A stretch of 64,000 nt of DNA, taken from contig CAWEXG010000001.1 of NCBI GenBank assembly GCA_963812965.1, forward strand, positions 62,001 through 126,000, in the 5' to 3' direction. The stretch is from DASXMT01 sp963812965 (GTDB lineage Bacteria > Actinomycetota > Acidimicrobiia > Acidimicrobiales > RAAP-2). A program made the translations under genes and the position numbers. The notes beneath the pieces are model-generated. The model searched no databases and was not told where the DNA came from. It worked only from the letters and a program-made list of their open reading frames with translations. Shown here one piece after another: positions 1-8,158 of the stretch; positions within the stretch are counted from its first letter, which is position 1; each line of letters opens with the position of its first letter.

Positions 1-1228
1 TCAATTTCGTCGGGTTGGAGGCCGCGCCAATTGTTTCCAAGTTCCCGGAGCTATCGGTGACAACCGCGTTTGTCCATGTGTATGACCCGTAATCCTTCAG
101 CGGTGAGTAGCTGAATCCCTCTTGGGGGGTCTCAGTGATGAAGTCGGCGGTCGACTCATCGACATACGGCACGGTCGCTTCGAGTGAAGCCATTGCCCCG
201 GAAGTCTGATCGAGAACAGTGAAGTCAACTGTCGTTGGTGACCTCACCACCACCTGTGCAACCACGGAATCACCGTTGTCCACATTCATGTTCGGATCGA
301 ACAGTGTGACAGGGAGCCCACTGCTGTTCCCTATCCACTCGTACCATGCGCAGTTCTCGGAAGCACTGGTGCATGGCGAGTAGGTTCCGGATGAAGGGAG
401 GGTGCCGTCCTGGTCGAGCTGCCAGTCGCCGTTGGCAAGCTGGTTGTACCCTCCCAGTCCAACCCAACTGAGCTCGTCGGCACCGTCACATGACGTGGCC
501 TGCATCGTAGGTTGAACGTACGTTCCAGAAACTGACTGGAACTCCTGATTGAACTGTCCGCCGGCGGTGAGTCCTGCGTTATCGATCCATCCAGACCAAT
601 TGGGAGTGTCGGCAGTACTCGCATCGGTCGTGTTCTGAGGCGTGGAGCCCCCCGCTGAGGCGACCTCTGGCGTTGTCTTGGTCTGCTCCGCTTCGTACTG
701 GAAGTCAGGTGCCGGCACGGCTTTGTACTTGGCCATCTCCGCGTTCCACTGCTGAAGGCCGGCAGCAGAGGTCGGTCGGGGCGGAAAATCGTATGCGGCC
801 AGCTGCGCATCGGTAGCCGTGCGAGGATCGAACCCCACTGGGGGAACGACGTAGCTGAACTGGTCGCCGTCCGGAGTCCGGTAGCTGTAGTGGGTAGAGC
901 CGTCAGAGCTGGTACTCACGGTTGAGGCAGTGAGCGGCGCTGTGCTCGCTTCTGAAGACGTTTCTGTCACAGCGTCCAAGCGCGCAGCCGAGGTCCCCGC
1001 CCCATGGGTGTTGCCAACTCTCTGGACGTCGCCCGACGCGATTGGGCTCTCGTTGTCACACGACTGGGCCGTCGATGACCTCAGGCCCACAGTGTCGTTG
1101 GGCGTCAGAGCCTTGAGAGAGGCGGCTGAGGCGGTTTGGCTCCCGACTGAAACCCCCGACATCGTCGCGGCCGACACTGCCATGACGGCTGCTGTGGTTA
1201 CTCTGCGACCCTTCTTCCTCGTCTTCAT
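1..1228 (-). CDS. Secreted G1-family (eqolisin-like) glutamic endopeptidase, C-terminus beyond window
   Basis: Predicted secreted acid endopeptidase of the glutamic (G1) family, which uses a Gln/Glu pair. The ATG at 1228 follows a GGGGGA Shine-Dalgarno. Residues 1-36 look like a signal peptide (KTRKKGRR, hydrophobic stretch, ASA). A propeptide-like Ser/Thr-rich region follows to about residue 205, then the catalytic beta-sandwich from NWSGW. WVGLGG at 255-260 precedes Gln273 (LDQDG), the likely catalytic Gln; Glu366 in ADFITE fits the catalytic Glu motif. The frame is open to the window edge (409 codons seen) and about 35 residues are missing by comparison with the downstream paralog. It forms a tandem pair with that paralog. 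Family assignment is by motif; substrate is unknown. Confidence 0.72.
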   Translation of the reverse strand, partial: MKTRKKGRRVTTAAVMAVSAATMSGVSVGSQTASAASLKALTPNDTVGLRSSTAQSCDNESPIASGDVQRVGNTHGAGTSAARLDAVTETSSEASTAPLTASTVSTSSDGSTHYSYRTPDGDQFSYVVPPVGFDPRTATDAQLAAYDFPPRPTSAAGLQQWNAEMAKYKAVPAPDFQYEAEQTKTTPEVASAGGSTPQNTTDASTADTPNWSGWIDNAGLTAGGQFNQEFQSVSGTYVQPTMQATSCDGADELSWVGLGGYNQLANGDWQLDQDGTLPSSGTYSPCTSASENCAWYEWIGNSSGLPVTLFDPNMNVDNGDSVVAQVVVRSPTTVDFTVLDQTSGAMASLEATVPYVDESTADFITETPQEGFSYSPLKDYGSYTWTNAVVTDSSGNLETIGAASNPTKL

Positions 1229-1382
1229 GGGTCCCCCTTCTCTGACTATCTTTTCAACATAGAAATTCTGTTCAGCCAACCAATCGCACCGTCTACTGCA
1301 TTGGTTGAGATCGATGGAGAATGCCGACCGTGGAGTCGTGCCAACACCGGTTGGGTCAAAGCTTGATCAACCTGTGTTTGGT

Positions 1383-2717
1383 CTAGTTGCAGTTCGCCCA
1401 CGTTGAGGTGAAGCCGGATCCAGAGCTGTCCAGATTGCCGGCATAAGCCAAGACATCGCCGGTCCCGAAGATGTTTTCCATCGTTATCTTCGTAGGGTTT
1501 GGTCCCGACTGAATCGCGTAGTCGTTTCCGGATTGGTCATACGCATACGCACTCGACCACTGGTAGGAGCCGTAATTTTCCAACGATGGGCTTCCCTCGG
1601 CACCGATCTTCTCGGTGATGTACTCCGCCGAAGTCAGCCCCGTATCCGTACCCAAGTTCACGGTGGTGGAGAAAGACGCCATCTCCCCCGATGTGTCATC
1701 CATAACAGTGAACAGGACTGTCTGATCGGGGGTACCGGGATTATCAGATGTGATCTCGACACTGGGTGTGACTGAGTCACCGGGCTTAATGATCAGATTT
1801 GGGTCGAACGTTGCGATTTGTATGCTGCCTGCCGGGCCCACCCATTCGTACCATGCGCAGTTCGGATCGGCACTACCGCAACCACTCTCTGGTGCATCAC
1901 CACCGGGTACGGATCCATCTTGAATAAGGGTCTCCTGATCGTTGTACAACGATCCAAGTCCGACCCAACTTCCAAAGACCGGATCCAGACACGACGTGTC
2001 CCCCATCGTCGGCTGTACGAACGTTGCCTTCACGGCTCTGTACGACTGAACGTCGTGGCCGTTCGTTGCGTCTCCCGTCCCATCGGCCCACCCTGCCCAA
2101 TTCTCGGTTGTGAGGTCGGTGGTCTGGTCGGTCGCGTCAGACCGTACGCTCGGTGTCGTGGCAGAGGCATCCTCGGACGTTGCAGTCGATCCGGTTTGGT
2201 ACTGAAAATCGGGTGCGGGCACCCCTTGGTAGCTCGCCATCTCTGCGTTCCACTGCTCGAGTCCGGTTGCAGAGGTCGGTCGAGATGGGAAGTTGTACTC
2301 GGCCAGTTGGGCATCGGTTGCCGTAAGGGGGTCGAAGCCAGCCGGCGGGACCACATAGTTGAGCGATTCACCATCGGGGTCCTGATAGCTGTAGTGCACA
2401 GAGCCATCGGCTGCAGTCGTGACCGCCGACGGCGTGAGTGATTTGGTAAGTGCCTGTGAAGTCGAATCATCTGTGAGGACCACAGAACCCTTAGGGTTCG
2501 TCTTGGTCCCAGTCGTACTATCTGATCGGATTGGGCTCTTCTTCCCACAGCTCTGAGCTATCGGTGAGCTCGGTTCGACGAGGCTCTTCAGCGTCAACGT
2601 GCGGAGGGAGGTGGCGTAGGCGCTCTGGCTGCCCAGCGCCAGCCCCGGCATCGTTGCAGCCGACGCTGTCATAACGGCTACTGCAGTGACTTTGGCGCCC
2701 TTCTTCTTCATTTTCAT
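1383..2717 (-). CDS. Secreted G1-family (eqolisin-like) glutamic endopeptidase, complete paralog
   Basis: A 444-residue predicted secreted endopeptidase, paralog of the gene to its left. Residues 1-36 form a signal peptide (MKMKKKGAK then an Ala/Met-rich core). Residues 37-200 are a Ser/Thr-rich probable propeptide containing a conserved segment (YVVPPAGFDPLTATDAQL) shared with the paralog. The mature domain starts near ENWAGW (205-210). WVGLG (251-255), Gln266 in LIQDG and Glu369 in AEYITE match the G1 Gln/Glu dyad context. The ATG has a GGGGGA Shine-Dalgarno four bases upstream. Cys57, Cys243, Cys280, Cys287 and Cys443 could form disulfides. It lies 67 bp downstream of a GNAT-ACP fusion gene on the same strand, so co-transcription is possible but not shown. 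Confidence 0.75.
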   Translation of the reverse strand: MKMKKKGAKVTAVAVMTASAATMPGLALGSQSAYATSLRTLTLKSLVEPSSPIAQSCGKKSPIRSDSTTGTKTNPKGSVVLTDDSTSQALTKSLTPSAVTTAADGSVHYSYQDPDGESLNYVVPPAGFDPLTATDAQLAEYNFPSRPTSATGLEQWNAEMASYQGVPAPDFQYQTGSTATSEDASATTPSVRSDATDQTTDLTTENWAGWADGTGDATNGHDVQSYRAVKATFVQPTMGDTSCLDPVFGSWVGLGSLYNDQETLIQDGSVPGGDAPESGCGSADPNCAWYEWVGPAGSIQIATFDPNLIIKPGDSVTPSVEITSDNPGTPDQTVLFTVMDDTSGEMASFSTTVNLGTDTGLTSAEYITEKIGAEGSPSLENYGSYQWSSAYAYDQSGNDYAIQSGPNPTKITMENIFGTGDVLAYAGNLDSSGSGFTSTWANCN

Positions 2718-2784
2718 GAGATCCCCCTTGGTTGGTGTCTTCGAACCCAGTACTGATCTCGTAGACCAGCGAGATGAGCTGTTG

Positions 2785-3690
2785 TTACAACGGTGGTTTC
2801 GCGATGCTTCCTACCGGCATGCTCTCAACGGTGCAGTACCAGTTGTAGAGGTCTCTGACCTCGATCAGCTTTTCGGGTAGCTCCAGAGACCGTGGGTACA
2901 CGAGGTCCAGAATTGCGTCCTCGAGAACTACGAGATCGAGGGAGTCGAGACCGAGGTCATCCGAGAAGCTGTCCCCGAGATCAGGGGCAGTAATGAGGGT
3001 CAACGTCGTTGCAATGAAATCGCAAAACTCGTCTGCCGAGAGACTGGAAACGGTGGTGGCACCCGGGTCGTAGGTTCTCTCTCGCGCTTGACGATCGACG
3101 ACTCGCGTAGCAGAACGTTCTTCCCACTCGTCACGAGTAACAGCGAAGAAGGTGAGGGCCTGGTAGCGCCCATTCTGGAATGCGTGGTCTTCGATAGTTG
3201 CCAACTTCGTGAAGTACGAGTCGAGAAGACGACCGAACTGGACCAATGTGTCCTCGGTCGCCTCGATGTACAGCTTTCGGAACGGCCACTGCTCGAAGCC
3301 GAATGCGCAGAGGAGATCGACGGCCTTGATGACTCGACCGGACGATCTGGCGTTGTCGTGGGCAAATGCACCCACATACGCCCATCCGTCTCGCATGCTT
3401 GCGTTGTAGAGACATACCAGCCCGAGTCGTTCGCCAGTACTGAGGTCTGCCACGATGTACTGGGCAAGTATACCTTCCCACAACGAATTCCCGAAGGTCC
3501 GAAAGTCGGGCGTGCTGCCTCGGAACCGAAATGATGTCGAGCTCGTATCACGAGTGCAAAGGTCGTAGAGAAACGCCATGTCGGCCTGGTCGAGCGTCCG
3601 AAGACGAATGTTGTGCTCGTAGCTGACCAGGGTTTCGTGCACTGTCGACCACCATTTCGACTCAGTCGCCGTACCACTCGACGACGACAA
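2785..3690 (-). CDS. GNAT acetyltransferase fused to an acyl carrier protein domain
   Basis: A 301-residue two-domain protein. Residues about 25-185 resemble a RimJ/RimL-type GNAT N-acyltransferase, with RLRTLDQADMAFLYDL at the start and the beta-strand/helix core through GLVCLYNASMRDGWAYVGAF to RKLYIEATED. Residues about 215-290 resemble an acyl carrier protein: the motif DDLGLDSLDLV places Ser250 at the 4'-phosphopantetheine site. One chain may therefore carry an acyl group and transfer it to an amine; acceptor and acyl group are unknown. The longest frame starts at TTG (3690) without a clear ribosome site, so the true start may be an internal GTG or ATG. It lies upstream of the two G1 peptidases on the same strand. 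Confidence 0.6.
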   Translation of the reverse strand: MSSSSGTATESKWWSTVHETLVSYEHNIRLRTLDQADMAFLYDLCTRDTSSTSFRFRGSTPDFRTFGNSLWEGILAQYIVADLSTGERLGLVCLYNASMRDGWAYVGAFAHDNARSSGRVIKAVDLLCAFGFEQWPFRKLYIEATEDTLVQFGRLLDSYFTKLATIEDHAFQNGRYQALTFFAVTRDEWEERSATRVVDRQARERTYDPGATTVSSLSADEFCDFIATTLTLITAPDLGDSFSDDLGLDSLDLVVLEDAILDLVYPRSLELPEKLIEVRDLYNWYCTVESMPVGSIAKPPL

Positions 3691-3948
3691 ATTCAGGGAC
3701 CCGATTCAGGGGGCTCTAACAACAATTGGGCATAGGTGAATACCGCGCCGTAACCCGCTTACCCCAACACCGCCAAAGGCACTTCGTTCCGCACACACGC
3801 CAACTTCGAAGTGCTACTACCTCACCACTAGAGGCTGTTGTTCATTCAGTCACGATCGAGTGGACTTGTCAAGAGCTCGTTCGCTATCGCTGTCGTCGTA
3901 GCGCGAAAGATCTGGGGTCCGGCGTGTTGCCTCAGAACCGAAATGAAT
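3691..3948 (-). pseudogene. Decayed intergenic stretch with relics of both flanking genes
   Basis: There is no convincing intact gene here. On the minus strand, 3703-3726 reads P-I-V-V-R-A-P-stop, mirroring the C-terminal VVGIAP-stop of the repeat-protein gene that begins at 3949. Positions 3739-3756 match 17 of 18 bases of that gene's signal-peptide region (4780-4797). Positions 3919-3945 match gene 2785-3690 at 3507-3533 with about two to three differences. This looks like leftovers of duplicated copies of both neighbours, with shuffled order. The assignment rests on short matches seen by eye. Confidence 0.35.
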
Positions 3949-4875
3949 TCAGGGAGCTATGCCAACAACAGGGGGGTTGATCGGTATTCCGCTGTATGAG
4001 CCGGGTTCGGGTGCATCACCGAGGCTGAAGACCCCAGTGTCGTTAGCAGCCAACCAGTAACCGTTGCCGTCCGAAGTAGCAGCCATGTCAACGATTGGGG
4101 CATTCAGGTTCTGGTTCCCCTCAGACCCGTAGAAGCCGGCATCGCCGAAGGTGAAGATGCCACCATCGGCGGCAACCAACCAGTAGCCCTTACCGTCAGG
4201 GGTAGCAGCCATGCCAACCACCGGCTTGTTCAGATGTTGATCGCCCATGGATCCGTAGAAGCCGGCGTCTCCGAAGGTGAAGACGCCGCCGTCGGCAGCG
4301 ACCAGCCAGTAGCCATTGCCATCAGGCGTAGCAGCCATACCGACGATCGGGGCGTTCAAGTGCTGGCCACCCATGGAGGTGAAGAACACGGCATCGCCGA
4401 AGGTGAACACGCCGCCGTCTGCTCCAACCAGCCAGTAGCCCTTACCGTCAGGGGTAGCGGCCATACCGACGATGGGGGCATTGAGGTGTTGACCCCCCTC
4501 GGAGCCGTAGAAATCGGCGTCTCCGAAGGTGAACACGCCACCGTCGGCAGCGACCAGCCAGTAGCCCTTGTTATCCGGGGTTGGGACTATGCCAACGACC
4601 GGCTTGTTCAACGGCTTCCCTTCCATAGAGCCGTACGACGGGGTGCTGCCGTTGCCGAACACACCGCCGTCGGCCGACGCCAGCCAGTAATCACCGGTCG
4701 ATTCCATCGAGGCGGTCAACGTGATCGGCTTGGCGGCTATAGCCGCTCCCGCTCCATTGGTAGCTGCGCTACCGGGGAACACCGCGCCGTAACCCACGAG
4801 ACCCAGTACCACCATGAGCGCTGCAGCAAACACCGCCACGGCGCGACTAGACAATTTCTCCACCCACGTGCTCAT
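3949..4875 (-). CDS. Secreted six-repeat GYWLVAADGGVFTFGDA-type surface protein
   Basis: A 308-residue exported protein with an N-terminal hydrophobic signal or anchor (about residues 14-36, AVFAAALMVVLGLVGYGAVF). Six imperfect 42-residue repeats follow, with the consensus GYWLVAADGGVFTFGDAGFY then GS, QHLNAPIVGMAATPDGK. The repeat pattern (Trp, Gly-Gly, Phe-Gly-Asp) suggests a beta-propeller-like fold. Similar repeats are common in Acidimicrobiia exported proteins, but no activity is established. The ATG at 4875 is preferred over TTG at 4878 because GAGGAG lies six bases before it. The last repeat is degenerate (ANDTGVFSLGDAPEPG), probably a cap. The gene is transcribed as a single unit, with a hairpin between it and truA. 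Confidence 0.7.
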   Translation of the reverse strand: MSTWVEKLSSRAVAVFAAALMVVLGLVGYGAVFPGSAATNGAGAAIAAKPITLTASMESTGDYWLASADGGVFGNGSTPSYGSMEGKPLNKPVVGIVPTPDNKGYWLVAADGGVFTFGDADFYGSEGGQHLNAPIVGMAATPDGKGYWLVGADGGVFTFGDAVFFTSMGGQHLNAPIVGMAATPDGNGYWLVAADGGVFTFGDAGFYGSMGDQHLNKPVVGMAATPDGKGYWLVAADGGIFTFGDAGFYGSEGNQNLNAPIVDMAATSDGNGYWLAANDTGVFSLGDAPEPGSYSGIPINPPVVGIAP

Positions 4876-5043
4876 CAATTACTCCTCGCCCGAATTGATC
4901 ATCGCCACCAAAGCGCCCGGCCCGCAGATCCCGCGCTCAAGTCATCGCCGGCACCTCAGTCTCTTACCAAAACCAGGTGCTACCGCCTTACTGACGGATA
5001 CTTATACGTATTGAAGCACGATTGAGCGAATCTGACAAGGGTC

Positions 5044-5060
5044 CGTTGGCTACGCCAACG
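5044..5060 (-). terminator. Candidate hairpin terminator after truA
   Basis: A perfect 7-bp stem with a 3-nt loop (CGTTGGC, TAC, GCCAACG) lies 8 bases past the truA stop on the minus strand. It marks the end of the 35-kb ribosomal block. There is no U-tract, so factor-independent termination is uncertain. Confidence 0.35.
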
Positions 5061-5067
5061 ATCGGGG

Positions 5068-6060
5068 TCAGGAGTCGTAGCGGACGGCGATCAAACAGAG
5101 ACCGTGGGGCGGAGCCGGCTGCGACGCCTGTTGGCGATCGGCCGAGCGCAGGATCCACACCATGTCCGATGCGCGCTTCTTACCCCGGCCCACGTCCACC
5201 AGCGTGCCGACCACAGAACGCACCATCTGATGACAGAAGGCGTTCCCCGCGATCTCGAATGCCAGCAACCGCCCCGAAGCTGGGAGCAGGGAAGCCGAGG
5301 CCGGTAACGATGCGGCCTTGGTCCGGTCGACAGCACTGGCGGCGTGATCGACGGCACCGGCCGCCGGACCAGCCAGAGTGGTTGGGTTAGCTGTCGGGTC
5401 AGCAGCCGGATTGGCAGCCGCCGACCACCGAGCATCGGTCACCCGACGAACGATGGGATCGTCAGCGGAGGTACCGGGAACCCGGCGACAGAACGCACGG
5501 AAGTCGTGCTCGCCCAACAAGGCGTCGGCAGCAGCGGCCATAGCCCGGAGATCGAGCGGATCGGAGACGTGCCACGCCACGCCGGCCAGCAGCGGATCGG
5601 GGACCAGGGCGTTGACCACCAGGTACCGGTAGCGCCGGCCCGTCGCCGATCGTCGAGCGTCGAACCCGTCAGGAGCCGGACCTGCCTCTCGTACCACGAT
5701 GGCCGGGCTGAGCTGGCGGTTGCACGAGCGCACCAGTGAGTCGGCATCGAGATCGGCGGCAATGTCGACCGGAACGTCCACGTGGACAACCTGATCCTGA
5801 GCGTGCACACCGGCGTCGGTCCGCCCGGCACAGGTCAGCGTCACCGGAACACGAACAACCCGGCCGATCGCCGCGCACAGGTCACCAGCAATGGTCCGCT
5901 GCCCGTCTTGTGCAGCAAAACCGTGGAAACCCGAACCGTCGTAAGCGATCCGGAACCGCCAGCGGACGACGGCATCGGAAACTCCGGGGTCAGGCACCCC
6001 CACCCCGGAGGAAGGAAGGGCTGAGCTCAAACCACCAGCGCCCGAACCGCCAGCGCTCAA
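5068..6060 (-). CDS. truA: tRNA pseudouridine(38-40) synthase TruA
   Basis: Converts uridine to pseudouridine at positions 38-40 of the tRNA anticodon stem-loop. The catalytic Asp82 sits in CAGRTDAGVHA; RYRYLV and the C-terminal FCHQMVRSVVGTLVDVGRGK are family signatures. At up to 330 residues it is longer than usual (about 250-270). The excess is an Ala/Pro/Thr-rich low-complexity insertion at about residues 214-262, plus a Gly/Ser-rich leader before VRWRFRIAYDG. The longest start is TTG, overlapping the rplQ stop as TTGA; internal GTG codons near 6000 could be the real start. Its place after rplQ is the usual one in many bacteria. Confidence 0.9.
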   Translation of the reverse strand: MSAGGSGAGGLSSALPSSGVGVPDPGVSDAVVRWRFRIAYDGSGFHGFAAQDGQRTIAGDLCAAIGRVVRVPVTLTCAGRTDAGVHAQDQVVHVDVPVDIAADLDADSLVRSCNRQLSPAIVVREAGPAPDGFDARRSATGRRYRYLVVNALVPDPLLAGVAWHVSDPLDLRAMAAAADALLGEHDFRAFCRRVPGTSADDPIVRRVTDARWSAAANPAADPTANPTTLAGPAAGAVDHAASAVDRTKAASLPASASLLPASGRLLAFEIAGNAFCHQMVRSVVGTLVDVGRGKKRASDMVWILRSADRQQASQPAPPHGLCLIAVRYDS

Positions 6061-6410
6061 ACCAGTTCGATGCGAGCCATCGGGGCGTTGTCACCCTGAC
6101 GGTTCCCGAGCTTCAAGATGCGGGTGTACCCGCCTGGGCGATCCGCGTAACGGGGACCGATCTCCTCGAACAGCTTGTGGGCCATGTCCTTGTCCCGGAT
6201 GAACGCCACCACCTGCCGGTGGCGATGGACGCCCCCCTTGGCTGCGGCAGTGATGCACTTCTCGGCCACCGGCCGGAGCGCCTTCGCCTTGGCCTCGGTG
6301 GTGACCAGGGACTCGGCCGCGATCAACGACGCCACCAAGTTTCCCATCATCGCCTTCTGGTGAGCAGCGCTGCCGCCGAAACGACGGCCTTTCTTCGGAG
6401 CTCCGAGCAT
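6057..6410 (-). CDS. rplQ: 50S ribosomal protein L17
   Basis: A 117-residue large-subunit protein located near the peptide exit tunnel. The body matches L17 (AHQKAMMGNLVASLIAAESL, TTEAKAKALRPVAEKCIT, RYADRPGGYTRILKLGNRQGDNAPMARIELV). The N-terminus MLGAPKKGRRFGG differs from the frequent MRH/MPRP start, but a core of this type is common in actinobacteria. It follows rpoA by 4 bp, the end of the classical alpha operon, and overlaps the truA start. Confidence 0.95.
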   Translation of the reverse strand: MLGAPKKGRRFGGSAAHQKAMMGNLVASLIAAESLVTTEAKAKALRPVAEKCITAAAKGGVHRHRQVVAFIRDKDMAHKLFEEIGPRYADRPGGYTRILKLGNRQGDNAPMARIELV

Positions 6411-6414
6411 GGCG

Positions 6415-7353
6415 TCAGTCCTTCACCCGCAGGGACAGGCCCCGCTCGTCGAGCTTCTGGAGCACCTCATCGAGCGACTTCTGCCCGAAGTTGGTGATGT
6501 TCAGAAGATCGTCGAGGGAACGGTCCACCAGCTCGCCGATGGTGTTGATCTGAGCTCGCTTCAGGCAGTTCCGGGGACGCTCCGTCAGGTCCAGGTCTTC
6601 GATGCGCAGATCGAGATCCGGTGAGCCGCTACCGATCGTGCCCACCTCGCCCAGCTCTAAGCCGAGGGGCTCGTCCTCGAGATCGGCGACCAGGCCGACC
6701 AAGGTACGCAACGTGTCGCCGGCCGAGGCCAGGGCCTCACGGGGGGTCAACGAGCCATCGGTCTCGATATCGAGCACCAGGCTGTCGAAGTCGGTGGACT
6801 GCTCCACTCGAACCGGCTCCACCGTGAATGCCACTCGCCGGACCGGCGAGAAGATGGCGTCCACCGGGATGACCCCGATGGTCGACGAGCGCTTGTTCTT
6901 ATCGGCGGACGAGTAACCCCGGCCCCGCTCCACGGTGAGGTCGACGGCCAGGCGGCCCTTACTGTTCAGCGAGGCGATGTGCTGGGCTGGGTTGAGCACC
7001 TCGACGTCGGCGGTGACCTGAAGATCGCCGGCAGTGACGTCACCGGCACCACGCTTATCGAGCCGGACGGTGACCGGCTCGTCGCTGTGCACCCGCAACA
7101 GCACGTCCTTCAGGTTCAACAAGATGTCGGTGACATCCTCCTTCACCCCAGGAAGGGTGGTGAACTCGTGTAGGGCCTCGTCGAAACGAACCTGGGTGAC
7201 CGAGGCACCGGGGATCGACGAGAGCAGGGTGCGGCGCAGCGAGTTGCCGAGCGTATGACCGAACCCGGGATCGAGAGGACCGATGGCAAACCGCTGCCGG
7301 TTGGCCTCCTCTTCACCGATGGCGTTGACGGTGGGTCGCTGGATGATGAGCAT
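6415..7353 (-). CDS. rpoA: RNA polymerase alpha subunit
   Basis: A 312-residue alpha subunit that dimerises to nucleate RNA polymerase assembly. The N-terminal assembly domain (1-230) is recognised from PLDPGFGHTLGNSLRRTLLSS and PGVKEDVTDILLNLKD. The C-terminal DNA/activator-binding domain (about 240-312) from LTERPRNCLKRAQINTIGEL and FGQKSLDEVLQKL. The ATG start gives MLIIQRPTV. A 120-nt spacer precedes it after rpsD, longer than most gaps in this block. Confidence 0.97.
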   Translation of the reverse strand: MLIIQRPTVNAIGEEEANRQRFAIGPLDPGFGHTLGNSLRRTLLSSIPGASVTQVRFDEALHEFTTLPGVKEDVTDILLNLKDVLLRVHSDEPVTVRLDKRGAGDVTAGDLQVTADVEVLNPAQHIASLNSKGRLAVDLTVERGRGYSSADKNKRSSTIGVIPVDAIFSPVRRVAFTVEPVRVEQSTDFDSLVLDIETDGSLTPREALASAGDTLRTLVGLVADLEDEPLGLELGEVGTIGSGSPDLDLRIEDLDLTERPRNCLKRAQINTIGELVDRSLDDLLNITNFGQKSLDEVLQKLDERGLSLRVKD

Positions 7354-7473
7354 GCGGATCGTGGCTCCTCGACAGTGTGTTGCTCAGGACTTTGTGCTGT
7401 GCTGACTGGTACTGGTGCTATGTGAAGTACGGCTACTGGGTGTGACTGGATGTTGTGTCTACGTGTACTGGTG

Positions 7474-8121
7474 TTACTTCGAGTACAGCTCGACGATGAG
7501 CTGCTCTTGGACCGGCTCGTCGATGTGCTCCCGCAGGGGAAGCGAGAACACCTTTACCTTGAACTTGTCACCCTCGGTCTCCAACCACGGTGGTAGCTGG
7601 CGGTCGAGTGTGTCCATGTTGCGGCGAACCGGGAACAGCTCCCGGGACGACTGCTTCAGGCTGATGACGTCGCCCTGGCGCACCCGATAGCTGGGAATGG
7701 TGACCCGCTTCCCGTTCACCAGGACGTGACCGTGACGGACGAACTGGCGAGCCTGGGAACGGCTGGCTCCCCATCCCGCTCGAAAAGCCACATTGTCCAA
7801 GCGGAGCTCGAGCATGCGAAGGAGGTTCTCGCCGGTGATCCCCGGGGCACGGCTGGCTTCGCCGTAGAGATTCCGGAACTGCTTCTCCAAGAGACCGTAG
7901 ATACGACGAGCCTTCTGCTTCTCCCGCAGCTGGCCCAGGTACTCCGATCCCTGCCGCATGCGGTCACGGCCGTGCTCGCCCGGAGGGTAGGCCCGGCTAT
8001 GACGATCGGTGACAGCTTCGGATACAGGGCATTTCATCGAGTAACAGCGCTCTCCCTTCAGGAAGAGCTTGGTACGCTCCCGCCGACAGAGGCGGCAAAC
8101 GGGTCCGGTGTATCTGGCCAT
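7474..8121 (-). CDS. rpsD: 30S ribosomal protein S4 (zinc-binding type)
   Basis: A 215-residue primary assembly protein of the 30S body, also known to join transcription antitermination in some bacteria. Cys9, Cys12, Cys26 and Cys31 form the C+ zinc motif known from thermophilic and Gram-positive S4. The S4 RNA-binding domain follows (LDNVAFRAGW, ARQFVRHGHVLVNGKRVTIPSY). The ATG at 8121 (MARYTGPVCRLC) with upstream AAAGGAA is chosen over an open upstream extension of 65 codons that lacks S4 similarity. It lies between rpsK and rpoA. Confidence 0.96.
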   Translation of the reverse strand: MARYTGPVCRLCRRERTKLFLKGERCYSMKCPVSEAVTDRHSRAYPPGEHGRDRMRQGSEYLGQLREKQKARRIYGLLEKQFRNLYGEASRAPGITGENLLRMLELRLDNVAFRAGWGASRSQARQFVRHGHVLVNGKRVTIPSYRVRQGDVISLKQSSRELFPVRRNMDTLDRQLPPWLETEGDKFKVKVFSLPLREHIDEPVQEQLIVELYSK

Positions 8122-8158
8122 ATGTGTTCCTTTGGTCCCTTCGATCCTCGCCCGGCCC

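Noticed and set aside
3726..3980. An 84-codon plus-strand frame in the relic region
   Set aside because: No ribosome site or family similarity; it is better explained by decayed fragments of the neighbours.
3949..4875. Regular 126-bp repeats that might suggest a CRISPR array
   Set aside because: The repeats are coding (42-residue protein repeats), without spacers of constant length or cas genes.
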